From Nymphaea colorata (lineage: Eukaryota > Streptophyta > Magnoliopsida > Nymphaeales > Nymphaeaceae), in contig NW_022204890.1 of assembly GCF_008831285.2 (NCBI RefSeq), positions 1 to 64,000 of the forward strand: DNA of 64,000 nt, written 5' to 3'. Positions 1-10,002 of the stretch are shown here, piece after piece (within the stretch, counting starts at the first letter, position 1; every line of letters begins with the position of its first letter). A program made the translations under genes and the position numbers. The notes beneath the pieces were generated by a model that was given only the letters and a program-made list of their open reading frames with translations, was not told where the DNA came from and made no database searches.

Positions 1-75
1 CCCAACCCCAACCCCAACCCCAACCCCAACCCCAACCCCAACCCCAACCCCAACCCCAACCCCAACCCCAACCCC
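1..75 (+). repeat. Telomere, C4A2 repeats
   Basis: Uninterrupted CCCCAA (C4A2) repeats fill the first 75 bases, then change abruptly to AT-rich unique sequence. C4A2/G4T2 is the telomere of oligohymenophorean ciliates such as Tetrahymena; spirotrichs use C4A4. The C-rich strand runs 5'-3' into the sequence, as expected for a left chromosome end, so the contig starts at a true macronuclear end. No subtelomeric repeat family follows: about 145 bp of AT-rich leader separates the telomere from the first ATG. Confidence 0.97.
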
Positions 76-220
76 TATATTTCTATTCAAATACTAATCA
101 TAATCCCAAATCTATTCAAACAACCAACACTTTATGCATGAAAACAAATGAGCATGTTAATTTAAGAATCCCGTTGGATATGTTGAGATAAATGAGGCGT
201 GTTAGATTTATAATATTGGA

Positions 221-1960
221 ATGATAATTAAAAAGCACGTATTTATCTACATTTTCATCCTTGCTGCTCTCCTGAGCAGCTCATCAGCTCGCGATTTTTC
301 CCTCAGCCTCTGGAAGAACTACCATCTCAACCAGCCACTCCTAGTCCTGTCGCACTCCAACAGTCCCGCCTTCATCACCTTCCACCATCGGTTGCAAAAG
401 GAGTGGAATGCAGATTACCACATCGCCGACGAAATTACTTACATGAAGTTCAATAAAAATGAAGAATCGCTGGAGGTAGTTGGCAGTGGAGACAGTTTGT
501 ATGTGAAGGGACTTCGAGAGGGATAATTGCTTTCTCTTTCGCTCGTAGATCCCTAAAAGTATGAAATTATCATCAAAAAAGCTGGAACAATTGTCTATAG
601 AAGCATCAGTTTTGCCTCAGATGTTGCTGTGAATGGATTTGATGAACTTGTATATCGTCTCAAGGGATCGGATTTCGGCTCAAGCTTCCAACAATAAAAA
701 GAAAAAGCTTTGCTTTCGAGTGAAAAATAGCTTCAGGAGCTGTTTACCGTTTATAAGATCAATGAAAGCTATAGTTCCTTTGGTAGATCGATGCTTTCCA
801 AGACATTCTCTCAACTCTGTGTATAATAACACAACTAACTTACTTTCATCGGCATATGTTACAATATTCATGAGGGAAAACGCCACTCGCCTTACTTTAA
901 GATCGATATTCGCTATTCCGCCCTCATCATCGATCGTCTCTTCCCAGTATACCCGAAAACTGCTCTATTTTTGTTTGAGGAGTTGGTGGGCTTGCTGTAG
1001 GACCAAATCTTCTATTCTGATGTTGCCTTTGTTGAAATTCCAGAGCATATATCGATTATCAGAGGCTTCGTGGCAGCCTTGAAGGGAGGAAGCTACCCAG
1101 AGACCTAACTGGCGGGAAGAGTAAAGCAACTGCTGAACGGACTGATGAACCAGATGCTTCTTTCTGAGGTGAACACCCTCGAGGAAGAAATCAACTACAG
1201 GTAAAACAAGAAGATGCATCCCACTCTGATCAAGATGGTGAGTCTCAAATGGCAATCCCATAGTCGCAAAAATGCCCTCTCTTCCATCTACGAGGAATCC
1301 TTCACTCCTGATTACTTCTACAACCACGCCAACCAACATATAGACAGCTGCGTGTCCAAAGTAGCTTGGCTGACTGCAGCCACTGCTGAGTTCGTTTTAC
1401 TCATCAAAACAACAGGGAACCAGGATGACTTCGATGCTCTTTAGCAATCCACCTCCCTCTTTAAGATACTGCAGCAAGTCTCAGGAGGAGACAACCATGC
1501 CAAACAGGGAAGATATTACTCCATCAATTCCGCAGAAGGAGTCAGAGTCTACGCATAGCAGATCGGTTATGAATCGTTCCTGCCCTACATTTATGAGCTG
1601 ACCAATATTTTCCCTTAATAATTTTTGAAGAATGTGACTACTTCTTTCGGACTTTCCTCTCTCAACCTAAACCACGATAAATTTTCCTCTAAGTTCTAAT
1701 ACAGGGGCAACGTTCACCTCTACTTCAATTACAAGATTCTCTTTTAGTCTAGGCGTAGACTATAATCCTCCAAAAACCAAAGAGCTCTCGCAAATATCCA
1801 AGATCTCATCTTAAAAGTCCGTTAAAAAATAACCTCTTTTTGGTCGGCAGGCAAGCTCTTCACATCATGGAAGATCACAGGTGAAGGGATCCGTTAGCGT
1901 GAGGGCTTTCCTTGCTGGCTCTGCTATTAATGGGTGAGAAAAGATGATATATATGTATGA
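221..1960 (+). CDS. Secreted orphan protein next to the telomere
   Basis: A single frame of 579 codons ends in TGA and uses many internal TAA/TAG as Glu. The N-terminus (MIIKKHVFIYIF.. to about residue 23) is a clear signal peptide, so the product enters the secretory pathway. The rest is a mixed alpha/beta-looking globular sequence with scattered basic and acidic stretches; I recognise no family. An ATAATATT box lies just before the ATG. The last ~30 codons are uncertain: a 23-nt GT-AG segment near 1882 would instead give a short hydrophobic tail. It is transcribed away from the telomere and converges with the next gene, overlapping its reading frame at the 3' end. Confidence 0.7.
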
Positions 1961-2614
1961 TATCTATGGATGTATGAAGGAAAGTGCAAAAACATCAGTC
2001 CTAAATGACGGCCATATGAACAACCGTTTTTTCTGGTTCATTTGTCTAGTCCAGCAATTTGACCTAGGCTAGGGGACAATGGGTGCCATGTCTCTTATCA
2101 TCTTGAGTTTTTGTTCGGTTTAGAGAATGAATTTGCTGAACTTGTTGGCGCGAAGCTACCGTCTATGGCTGATATCCTCGATATGCTACATAAAAAAAAA
2201 TTACCTGCAAGTAGTCCTCGTAATCGACGCGACAGACAGAGCAATAGTTTTTCTTGCGGCCGTGCTTGGCTACCATCTGAGTTACTTTGAAAAAAAGTTA
2301 GAATCATTTTTATCAAATGATGAAAGGAGTGTTACGATGGTGTTGGTGCCTTCGGATTCCAATTTGTGTCGATGCGTGCTGAGAAGTTTGCGATCATTTT
2401 CCGTATAGTAATACTTGATTAAAACTTGCATACCTGTTCTTCCTGGAGTATGAAGCAAGGTGTGTAATGCTTGTGATCGTTGTTCACCATGGGCATGGCT
2501 TTTTGAAAGGTGTTGTATAGGCTGAGTGAGAGAGATGAACGTGTTGTGCTTGGGACAGAACCTAAGCTTGATCTTCTTGCGGTAGTGGCAGTCCGCATTC
2601 TTCATCGGTTCCAT
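1865..2614 (-). CDS. DBF4-type zinc-finger protein
   Basis: Two GT-AG introns (about 59 nt, and 19 nt at 2186-2204) join three exons. Across the 19-nt intron the protein reads YCSVCRVDYEDYL then HIEDISHRR, a CCHH DBF4-type zinc finger (C-x2-C, then H-x5-H) followed by a typical basic tail. This finger is the C-terminal module of Dbf4, the regulatory subunit of Cdc7 kinase, and of some other proteins, so a role in replication initiation is an inference. The N-terminal part contains a Cys/His-rich stretch with no recognised domain. The only TGA in frame lies inside the end of the upstream gene, so the 3' end may really be nearer 2000 with another intron or an indel. Confidence 0.55.
2186..2204 (-). 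other. 19-nt intron in the DBF4-type gene
   Basis: On the minus strand this is GTAA..TGTAG with a T9 run. Removing it rejoins the two halves of the CCHH zinc finger; leaving it in shifts the frame. Confidence 0.8.
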
Positions 2615-2817
2615 CTAAAGAATGTGGTTTAGGCACCAGCCAGAGGTGCACAGCTAGCTTTTTAGCTTCTTTCCCATCTAATTATATGAATTATAACCAC
2701 CCTTCACTTTTTTGCTCCCACCACATTATACATTATACTCCAACACTCCCATTCACGACAATATCAACCCCACAAAAAAAGATAGAGACTCACATCGCAT
2801 CCATCAAGAGAGCAGGA

Positions 2818-3037
2818 ATGGCCCAACAAGATCCGAAGCTACAGGATGGAATGGGGGTATGGCTTCAACGATTCATTTGGAGCTGAAATTTCCTAGGTTT
2901 GATCGGGAAGGATGATCTTGGAGTAAATGTTGGCAATATTGAGGTTTTAGCGTGGTGCTCTTGGAGAAGGATTTGGATTTGCTGAGGGGATAATCGAAAC
3001 GATGTCGTTGGGATATATTGTGTGGCAGAGATATTGA
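2818..3037 (+). CDS. Small Gly-rich protein, partly resolved
   Basis: Three short stretches in different plus-strand frames read like one small protein: MAQQDPKLQDG, then YGFNDSFGAEIS, then IGKDDLGVNVGNIE, and finally EGFGFAEGIIETMSLGYIV ending in QRY and TGA. The glycine-rich, moderately hydrophobic ending could be a membrane helix. I could not settle the exon joins; a G5 run near 2854 and possible micro-introns both lie at the frame changes. The 250 bp after the TGA look intergenic. I recognise no family. Confidence 0.35.
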
Positions 3038-3289
3038 TCTTTAAACAATTTGAATTAACCGATGCAAAAACGGCAGATATTCTTTAATGGAGCCATTTAT
3101 AAGAAAAAAACCGAGACAATTGTCTAAGCTAGCTTTATTCAGATCGTAACAGTGGGATTGGGTTACTTTTAGAAACACTCATAAAGAATCTGGTGTATTG
3201 GCACATTTTTATTTGATATTAACAGCATGTAAATTCTGACTAATTACTTTCTATTATCTATCGCTAATATTACTAAAAATAAAAATCAG

Positions 3290-6200
3290 TCACTGTGGGT
3301 GCAGCGAACGTTCAATCGTATTGTATAAGGAAGCTGCACTGTAGCTCAATTTTCCCTTTGTCATGCCACTCAGCTCGTACAGACTCACCAGCGCCTATTA
3401 TAACTCTTACAATGAGAGACACCGAGAGAGCAAGCCGAGCTATTGGGCCTCACCCAGCACGCCCACAGTAAGCACGTCGATGAAGCGGTGAGAGTAGATC
3501 TAGAGGAACTTGCTCCACAGGTGTTGCACGGTGGCGGCAGTCAGCTTTTTCAGAGGACATTTGCTCATCAGCATGAGGCGTAACAGATAGATGGGATCGT
3601 CTATGTCAGCGAAAATATACCCAGGCTGAGAGCAGCTTCAAATGCGTCGTTGATGTTTCCCTCTTACACCAAGGTGAGGATCTTAAGCCATTCCTTGCCC
3701 AAATCTACGTCTTCGGTTTAAATGGCGCATTATACTAGCTAGTGTCTTTTTCACTACGGGACTTAACGCTCTCTACGATCTTCCGTGGTGGGTTTTTAAT
3801 CAATTGCTGGTATTATATCTCCGTCTATGGTGCAGGCTGCCGCGCCGGTCTGGTTTCCCTCACCTCTTTGACCGTTGGCAATTTGTGACCCTTAGGAAGT
3901 GATTCCTCGTATTCACTCATCACGATTTACTATTATATTTATTTTTCGTCCGACTTGTTAGGACGGAGAGAACTAAACCTGTCCTTGTCCTTGGGATTGA
4001 GGGTGAACTGGATTTACTACCTCGATTTATTGCGACTTAGCAGGCTTTCAGTGAAATTGAGGGAATTGGTGACCGGTTCCGGGTGGACTGCTGGTGAAGG
4101 GACAGGAGGAGGTGGTGATTGATGAGTTGGTGGCTCGATGTGGAGAATGGATTCGGTATTTCTTGTGCGCTTGGCTACTTTTTGAAGAATTTTTCCATGA
4201 TGCTCTGCCTCGTCTTCTTCTCCGCTAGCTTGTCCCTTATCTACTGGATGTCAGTTCTGCCATTGTCGATAGATTGGTTGGGAGTTGTTTCCTCGATCAT
4301 GTGCAAGTCGCTTTAGTTTAGCACTCCGTTAGGTTTTAGCTCACCTGCGAAAGGTTATACTCCTCCACAAGGTCTCCTATTTCTTCCTGAGAAATAATCT
4401 TGCTCTTTTTGGCCTATGGGACTGGCTCAGGTTGGGGCGGAGGAGGTGGTGGGGGCGACTTTTTGACAGGTTATACGACTTTGTTGGGAGCTAGGGGCAT
4501 TTGAAGCTCTTCTTTCGTTGGCCTTTGCTTGATTGGCGGATTCATCTATAAGCTGTCCTTATCGCTGTCATTCTTGGAACCCTTTCTGGAAGGCTTTGAT
4601 TGACTTTTTTCAGTGTAGTAGTTGATTTTCATTCCTTTTTCTTCATCCATAAGGTTTCTTCATGCTTCATCAGCTCGTTTGCCTCTTCTTCGCTGATTCC
4701 CACATCGAGCAAGTTCCCAGTGTTCCTCCTCTTCACCTAAGGCTTAGCTGCCTCCTCGGCTGCTCCATCACCATCTGGTCGCCTCGTCCACTTACATCTG
4801 AAACTCATCCATCTCAGCTTCAGCTGACTTTTTCCGCTTTGCCTAACGCACCTATAGAGGAGGGGATTTGCTCCGGGATTTCTTCTAAAGATTGGGAATA
4901 GAGAATCTGTCGATATTTTTATTCTCTTCAGCGCCCTTTTTTATGTATTCTCTCAGCTATTAGAATGCTCCTTATGGGATTTTCCAGGACTGCGACTGGG
5001 TGGCGATAGCTAATTTTTGCCATGAGAGCCTCCGCCGACTCCTGACCCTCTCTTCACATAGTTTTTGGCTCGATTATTGGCTCCCCATCCTCCTTTGACC
5101 AGTTTCTCTAGATCTTCCTTCATGAAGGTCAGCTATTTTTCTAGCTTGTTCTGCTCATCTTTGGACCTTGATCTTTACTTGATCTTGCTGTTTCTCTTCT
5201 CTTCCAGCGACTATGTAAGCAACTCATTACAGCTAGCCCGTTTTTGGGTGGAGAAAGCACTTACTATCCTTTCCATGCCCTTAGAGCCCTTGAAGCGGCA
5301 AGCTGAACTTGAATGATGCGGTTTCGTGAAGCTGGACCAAGGCATCTTGTACGTTCAAGTCGATCAGCTTATCCTTCTCTGCAGAAGGAAGCAAACTCCC
5401 AATCTTTCTATTATCTTGCAGACATGGACTTTGCACTGTATCGTGAAATTTTTACCATATAGCTGTTTAAATTGCCTGAATTTGGCATCTCTCGAGTCCC
5501 ATTGATCACAGACATGATCTTGGCCAAGAAAGTGACTACTTTACCATCCAAAAAAGCGAGTCCTTTCACTTCGAGCATGCTGCTTACAGCTTGAAATAAT
5601 TCATGATATTCGCAGTTGATTTTGAGAATCACAACTAAGAGTTAAGGAGCAAGACGGGTCAGCATCTATTGGTTGCTGATGCGTCTGCAATTGTTGATAA
5701 GTTCGTTGAGACAAGCAGCTGCAGTAGCTTGAGACCCTTATCCACGCCTGACTTAAGAATAGCTAAGTTATCAAAGCTTACATATCAAAGGAGATATATG
5801 ATTGAGTAGATTGATTCTGTATCCTGGTTTCCCAAGCAGTAGGTAGAAAGGTCCAGCAATGCTCTCGCACATGCTTGCTGGACTGTTGCGCTCCTGTCGG
5901 CGAAATACCCATGCAGGACCTCTACCATTCTGAATACTGTCTTGAGGATGGAAGGCGGTTTATCGAGAGGGTCTATGAGTTGCGTTTTGAAGATGTTGGC
6001 GAGGATGGAGATGACCAAGATTTCGTGTTCCTTGGTGGCGCTGTTGGGACTGGGCTTCAGCGTCTTCAAGATGGCGATGTAGTTGCGCAGGTGGTCAGGT
6101 TCTCGGTAGTTATCCACTAATTTTCTCAGCTATGCTATGCCCTTCGTGATGGATGCTTTACGATTTATCTGGTCTCTGCGGATTGGAGTTTCTGAAGAGC

Positions 6201-6292
6201 GATGACGAATTTTTGTTTGACTTGTGCGAGGAGGGAGCGTTGCTGGAGATGTGGAGGGCGCTGAGGTTGTCCAGACTGTCCTCGATGTTCAT
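3290..6292 (-). CDS. HEAT/TOG-repeat protein, TORTIFOLIA1-like
   Basis: Several micro-introns (20 nt at 6142-6161, 5436-5455 and 3601-3620; 23 nt at 5374-5396) must be removed. The protein then begins with an alpha-solenoid: a short N-terminal helix pair (KFVIALQKLQSAETR, IGIAELRKLVDNY), then HEAT-like helices through about residue 330. A charged coiled-coil linker with proline-rich parts follows. The C-terminus contains EEGNINDAFEAALS then DDPIYLLRLMLM, the conserved region seen at the end of plant TORTIFOLIA1/SPIRAL2 microtubule proteins. Those proteins bind the microtubule lattice and minus ends, so I infer a cortical or ciliary microtubule role. Start and the first intron (about 34 or 56 nt) are less certain. 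Total length is about 950 aa. Confidence 0.7.
3601..3620 (-). other. 20-nt intron in the TOG-repeat gene
   Basis: GTATAT..CATAG on the minus strand. Its removal joins AALSL to DDPIYLLRL in the conserved C-terminal domain. Confidence 0.8.
5374..5396 (-). other. 23-nt intron in the TOG-repeat gene
   Basis: GTTTGC..AGAAG on the minus strand. Removal joins CKIIERLG to DKLIDLNVQDALV in a HEAT helix. Confidence 0.7.
5436..5455 (-). other. 20-nt intron in the TOG-repeat gene
   Basis: GTAAAA..TACAG on the minus strand, 62 bp upstream of the 23-nt intron. Both must be removed to keep the HEAT region in frame. Confidence 0.75.
6142..6161 (-). other. 20-nt intron in the TOG-repeat gene
   Basis: GTAAAG..CGAAG on the minus strand. 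Removal joins QSAETREI to GIAELRKLVDN. Confidence 0.8.
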
Positions 6293-6519
6293 TATAGTTT
6301 GTTTTTGAAATATAATTGCAACTTAATCATCAAAATTACGATCATTTTGATGGTTTGATTTATTGGGGATGAAGGTAAACAGCAAAGAAAACTTATGTGA
6401 TTTATATACATTCAATTCTTCTGTTAACTTGGCCTTTCTAACTTTTTTGATAAAGTTACTAAAATTATCTCGAATTAATAGTTTTTTGACAAACATGCTT
6501 GAATAATAAAAAATTATTC

Positions 6520-7199
6520 TCATATCTACAATATATAAAACATATTCAGGCGCCCACCTTTGCCCATTTCTATTGGCGTTTGCGTCCCTGCCTTCCATTC
6601 CCATTTTTATCTTCTATTTTCTTTGTTATGTCTCGCCCCCCGCTTGGCCTATACGGTTGTGGAGCTTTCGAATGTTTTCTCAGAGCCAAAGGACCGTAAG
6701 GAGTTACTTTCCTTTAGAAGTTCAATCGTGTTTCGTTTTTATGGGTTTTTCCTTGTGGCGTCGTTGATGGATTTCATCTTGGCCCATGATGTTGTTGCTG
6801 GAGTTTGCGTTATCTCTGGGGAAAAGTTCAGTCTCTTTTTTTCGTCTTTGACAACTCTAAAAAAAAGACCTTTTGGTTGGTGTTTTGGACTAAATCGAGC
6901 CAATGTCTGTCGTAGATCTGGTGAGTTGGATGCTCTTATTTTTTCTTACCTGTTTTCTTGTTGCAAATTGGCGACCTGAGCCAGGCATTCTTAATTTCAT
7001 TCTGATGTTCATTATATGCGAGTCTGAGGGCTGCCAATTGCGCATTAAGTTCATTTTGCTTTCTATTTTTGGAAAGGAGTTGTTCCTTAAGTGCCTTTAG
7101 TTTCACGTTAAAGGTCCAATTGGCGTTGCAGTACTCCGTCTAGAGCGCCGCCAGCTTCATCTATGCCATTTTAATGCGGATCTCCTCAGCTGTTTCCAT
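6520..7199 (-). CDS. Coiled-coil protein with basic tail
   Basis: It starts with METAEEIRIKMAEMKLA and runs about 80 residues as a likely coiled coil rich in Leu, Lys, Glu and Gln. After a frame change near 6960 (micro-intron or indel not pinned down) it continues as a long basic, Ser/Thr-rich tail containing SWAKMKSINDATRKNPQKRN and ending with TGA at 6520. No known domain is visible. An ATAATATAA box sits about 10 nt upstream of the ATG. The coiled coil plus disordered basic tail suggests a cytoskeletal or scaffold protein, but this is only a guess. Confidence 0.55.
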
Positions 7200-7434
7200 C
7201 TTTTAGTTATATTATTCTAAGTAAAAGTGCTGATCTACGGGTTCAAATCAAACATTCTAACCGTTTACTATATCACACCACAGAAGTGAAGCATGGACCG
7301 GAATTGGTAACTTAAAGAAGGTTTGGACTTGTTGATTATTTTCAGACCAGCGACGTAACTTTTCAAATGTGTAATATGATATGATAATTTTGGAAAAAAA
7401 GAATTTCACAGGTGTAATTAGCGCCATAAAAATA

Positions 7435-8506
7435 TCATTTTGCGAATTTGGTCTCGTTCTCAGCGATGGGATGCACGCCCAATTTTGGCTGCCATTTCGC
7501 ACCCTCAGCTCCCAAATGCCAATCATTACCCAAACCGTAAGCTACCATGTCTCCCTTGGACTCACCTTGGCTGTGCAAATAGGGATGCCTCCGTAGTTGA
7601 GAGATTTGATCTTGTTCTTTGCCTCGTAGTCCCAGAAGTGCATGCCACCGTCAGAGCCTGCAGTCATGAACCACCTATCGTTGATTGGATTGAAACTGAC
7701 TGAGTTTATAGGGTAAAGGATCGTGTTTCCGCCCTATTCCTGCTTGTTGCTCTTGAATGTTATGACCGATTTCTATATAGGGAGAGGAATTACGGGTGCG
7801 AATATACCATTCACGTTTTTGTTGATATTCGAAAGATTGCCTTCCGTCGAAACTGCAATCCAAACATCGTGCACTTCTGGTTGATGGCTACCGATTGGAT
7901 CTGCGAGAACTTCCCGAGGTCTGTAGACTCGACGACCGACCTTGTATTGGCATTGTTGATATCGACTATCAAGATCCTTTCGTTGGCAGTTCCGGCGACC
8001 AGCATGGGGAATTGGAAGTCGCTTGTAAATACCTTGTTCTATGCGTTGAAGGTCATGACTGGGTTTGGATTTCCCAACTGCCAGAACTGGATGTTGTTTT
8101 CGTAGCCACTGGAGACGATGGTGTTCATGCCAGGCACGAAGTGAAGTGAGCTGATGGCGGCGCTATGCCTGCCGACGTCTGCAGCTTGGGAACTGCCGAT
8201 GTCGAAGACCTTGATGCTGCCATCCATGAGACCGACGTAGATCTGCGTGCTTTGGTCGTTCCATGCGCACTTGAGGGCGGGCTGCTGGAAGCTGTAGCTC
8301 ATCTTCTGGATGATAGCGCTACCGTAGCCGGTATTAGCCACTTCAAATATGCGTAATTCTCCATTCCAGGCAGTGGAGGCGAAGACTTGCGGGATGGTGG
8401 GCGCCCACGAGATGTTGGAGAATGAATCACTGAAGGCGGCGACGGAGGCATCGGGCTTGATGTCGCTTTTGTAGTCGTCGTTGACTGAGGTGCCTACTCC
8501 AAGCAT
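7435..8506 (-). CDS. RAE1: RAE1/Gle2 mRNA export factor (WD40)
   Basis: The product is a WD40 beta-propeller that aligns along its length with RAE1/Gle2, a nuclear-pore mRNA export and spindle factor. Visible signatures are FSNISWAPTIPQVFASTAW (blade 1), YVGLMDGSIKVFDI, GYENNIQFW, LVAGTANERILIVDI, SVSFNPINDRWFMTAGSDGG and FWDYEAKNK, and the family ending AYGLGNDWHLGAEG. A TAG falls in TFNA-E-NKVF, where RAE1 proteins have Glu. The frame breaks twice: near 7871 (GGATTGCAG) and near 7545 (CCAAGGGAG). At each point adding one G restores the alignment with no gap, so I read these as missing bases rather than introns. An ATTATATTAT box is at 8511-8520. Length is about 357 aa, normal for RAE1. Confidence 0.85.
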
Positions 8507-8510
8507 TTTG

Positions 8511-8520
8511 ATTATATTAT
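8511..8520 (-). promoter_or_regulatory. ATAATATAAT start-site box of RAE1
   Basis: A palindromic-looking A/T box 5-15 nt before the RAE1 ATG, matching boxes at many other starts in the window. The position implies a very short 5' UTR. Confidence 0.5.
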
Positions 8521-8705
8521 GAGCGAGGTAATTCTCAAATATATCTTAAATACCAGATTATCGATAGATTTGATTAGTCAATAAACGCCTAAAATATGAA
8601 CTATTTATACCCACATTCGCATGAGAAGGTAGAAATGTTGGTGATGGGTATACCTATCGTGCCTTGAGACTGTTGGGATAGATTTGGTTTGATTAATATA
8701 TTTTA

Positions 8706-9979
8706 ATGAAAATCTACATCATCTGTGCCCTCCTGCTCATCGTTGCCTCGCCAGTTAAGATCTTTCTCTTCGGTAGCGTCCTCCTGAATGACAACAATCC
8801 GGCCTACAAGAAGCTAATCTAAGTTGTGGGAAAGCCAGTCAGGCAGAATTGCAATCAAAATTGGGATAGCACTGATTGCCCTAAAGTGGCAGTTATTACC
8901 TCTGCTTGCCCTGACTCTGAGTGTGGAGAAGAGGAGTATAATATCGGCGACGGTGAGGATGAAGCTGCTACTGGTCCCTTCTTTGAATCCTGGGATGGCA
9001 CCCAAGCATATCAAGGTCCACGTCGATAACTACCAAACATCAACTGATCCACTCACCTACATCGGAGGAAACACTACGGTATATTGGGGCAGCTGACATT
9101 ATCTATTTCAATGGAGGTGACCAATCCCGCCACGCCAGGTGCTGGTTCAACGATAACGGAACCCCCAATCCCATCCTCGCACTCATAAGACGACGGGTTC
9201 TCAACAACTAAGTGGTGATTATTGGCGTGTCAGCTGGCACGCATCCAATCAGTGATAACCTATGGAGGGGTTCATCCACGGTATTCTCTATTCAGCAACT
9301 CAGTTGGACTGGCTCCAAACACAGTAGTTGATGGAAACGGTCTTGACGACGTTAGAAACGGCACTGATTGCCTCCAGTACAGCGAAAATGGGCTAAATTA
9401 CAAGGTTCGGCTTTGTGGATACGTTCCAAATTGATACGCATTTCGATAGAAGAGGAAGATTGGGAAGACTAGTGCCAGTTATGATGAGCTTAGAGTGGCC
9501 ATCGGTGTAGGAATCGACGAAGAAGCCACTTTCTACTATGAGAACGACATGGGGACTGTTTATGGAAAAAATGGAGTATTCATTGCCGACATCTCCACAG
9601 CTTTGAAAATGCCAACCAAGTACTTCAGCATGAAGGGTGTAAAGGTCCACTACCTTACAGAAGGCGACCAATTCAGTTTCAAGACAAAGACTTTGAAGAC
9701 CAACAAAGCTCCCATCACTCCCACGAAAAGCGGTTTCTAAGATAGTTCCAGCATCCTTAGTCGTTACGAATGCACTCGTCTAATCACTCGTCTCGTCGAC
9801 CAAAAAGGAGTCTTTAACGAGGGCAGGACCAAGGTCCCGAAGACGAAGACTATCCCGATACCACTCCTCCCTTCAGCTTCAGTTTCTACAAGGGTGATGG
9901 GACCAAAGGATACCGATCAGGAGATAAAATCACGGCCGAAAATGTGTTATTGGACATTTCAGCGGAGACCAGACAGTGA
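8706..9979 (+). pseudogene. Secreted cyanophycinase-like (peptidase S51) gene, frame-broken
   Basis: A signal peptide (MKIYIICALLLIVASP) leads into a sequence that resembles the cyanophycinase family, serine exopeptidases of clan PC(S). Family features appear in order: CPKVAVITSACP, DIIYFNGGDQSRHARCW, VVIIGVSAGT (nucleophile elbow G-x-S-A-G), DTHFDRRGRLGRL, VGIDEEATFYY and, near the end, FYKGDGTKGYRSGDKI. The conserved order means it is recognisable throughout, yet at least six frame changes are needed between 8990 and 9850. None is a convincing GT-AG intron. It could be a decayed gene or a good gene with missing or extra bases. Ciliates do carry secreted S51 homologues; substrate here is unknown. 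Confidence 0.6.
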
Positions 9980-10002
9980 TTGTTAATTTAATTAAGGCGA
10001 TA

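Noticed and set aside
3062-3415. Plus-strand 117-codon frame with membrane-like sequence
   Set aside because: Its second half overlaps the conserved C-terminus of the TOG gene on the other strand; probably chance openness with TGA-only stops.
7230-7260. GGTTCAAATC resembling a tRNA T-loop
   Set aside because: No matching acceptor stem or anticodon arm at the right distance on either strand.
8039-8506. RAE1 as a pseudogene
   Set aside because: Only two single-base gaps over 1 kb, each repaired without altering the alignment; more like sequence error.
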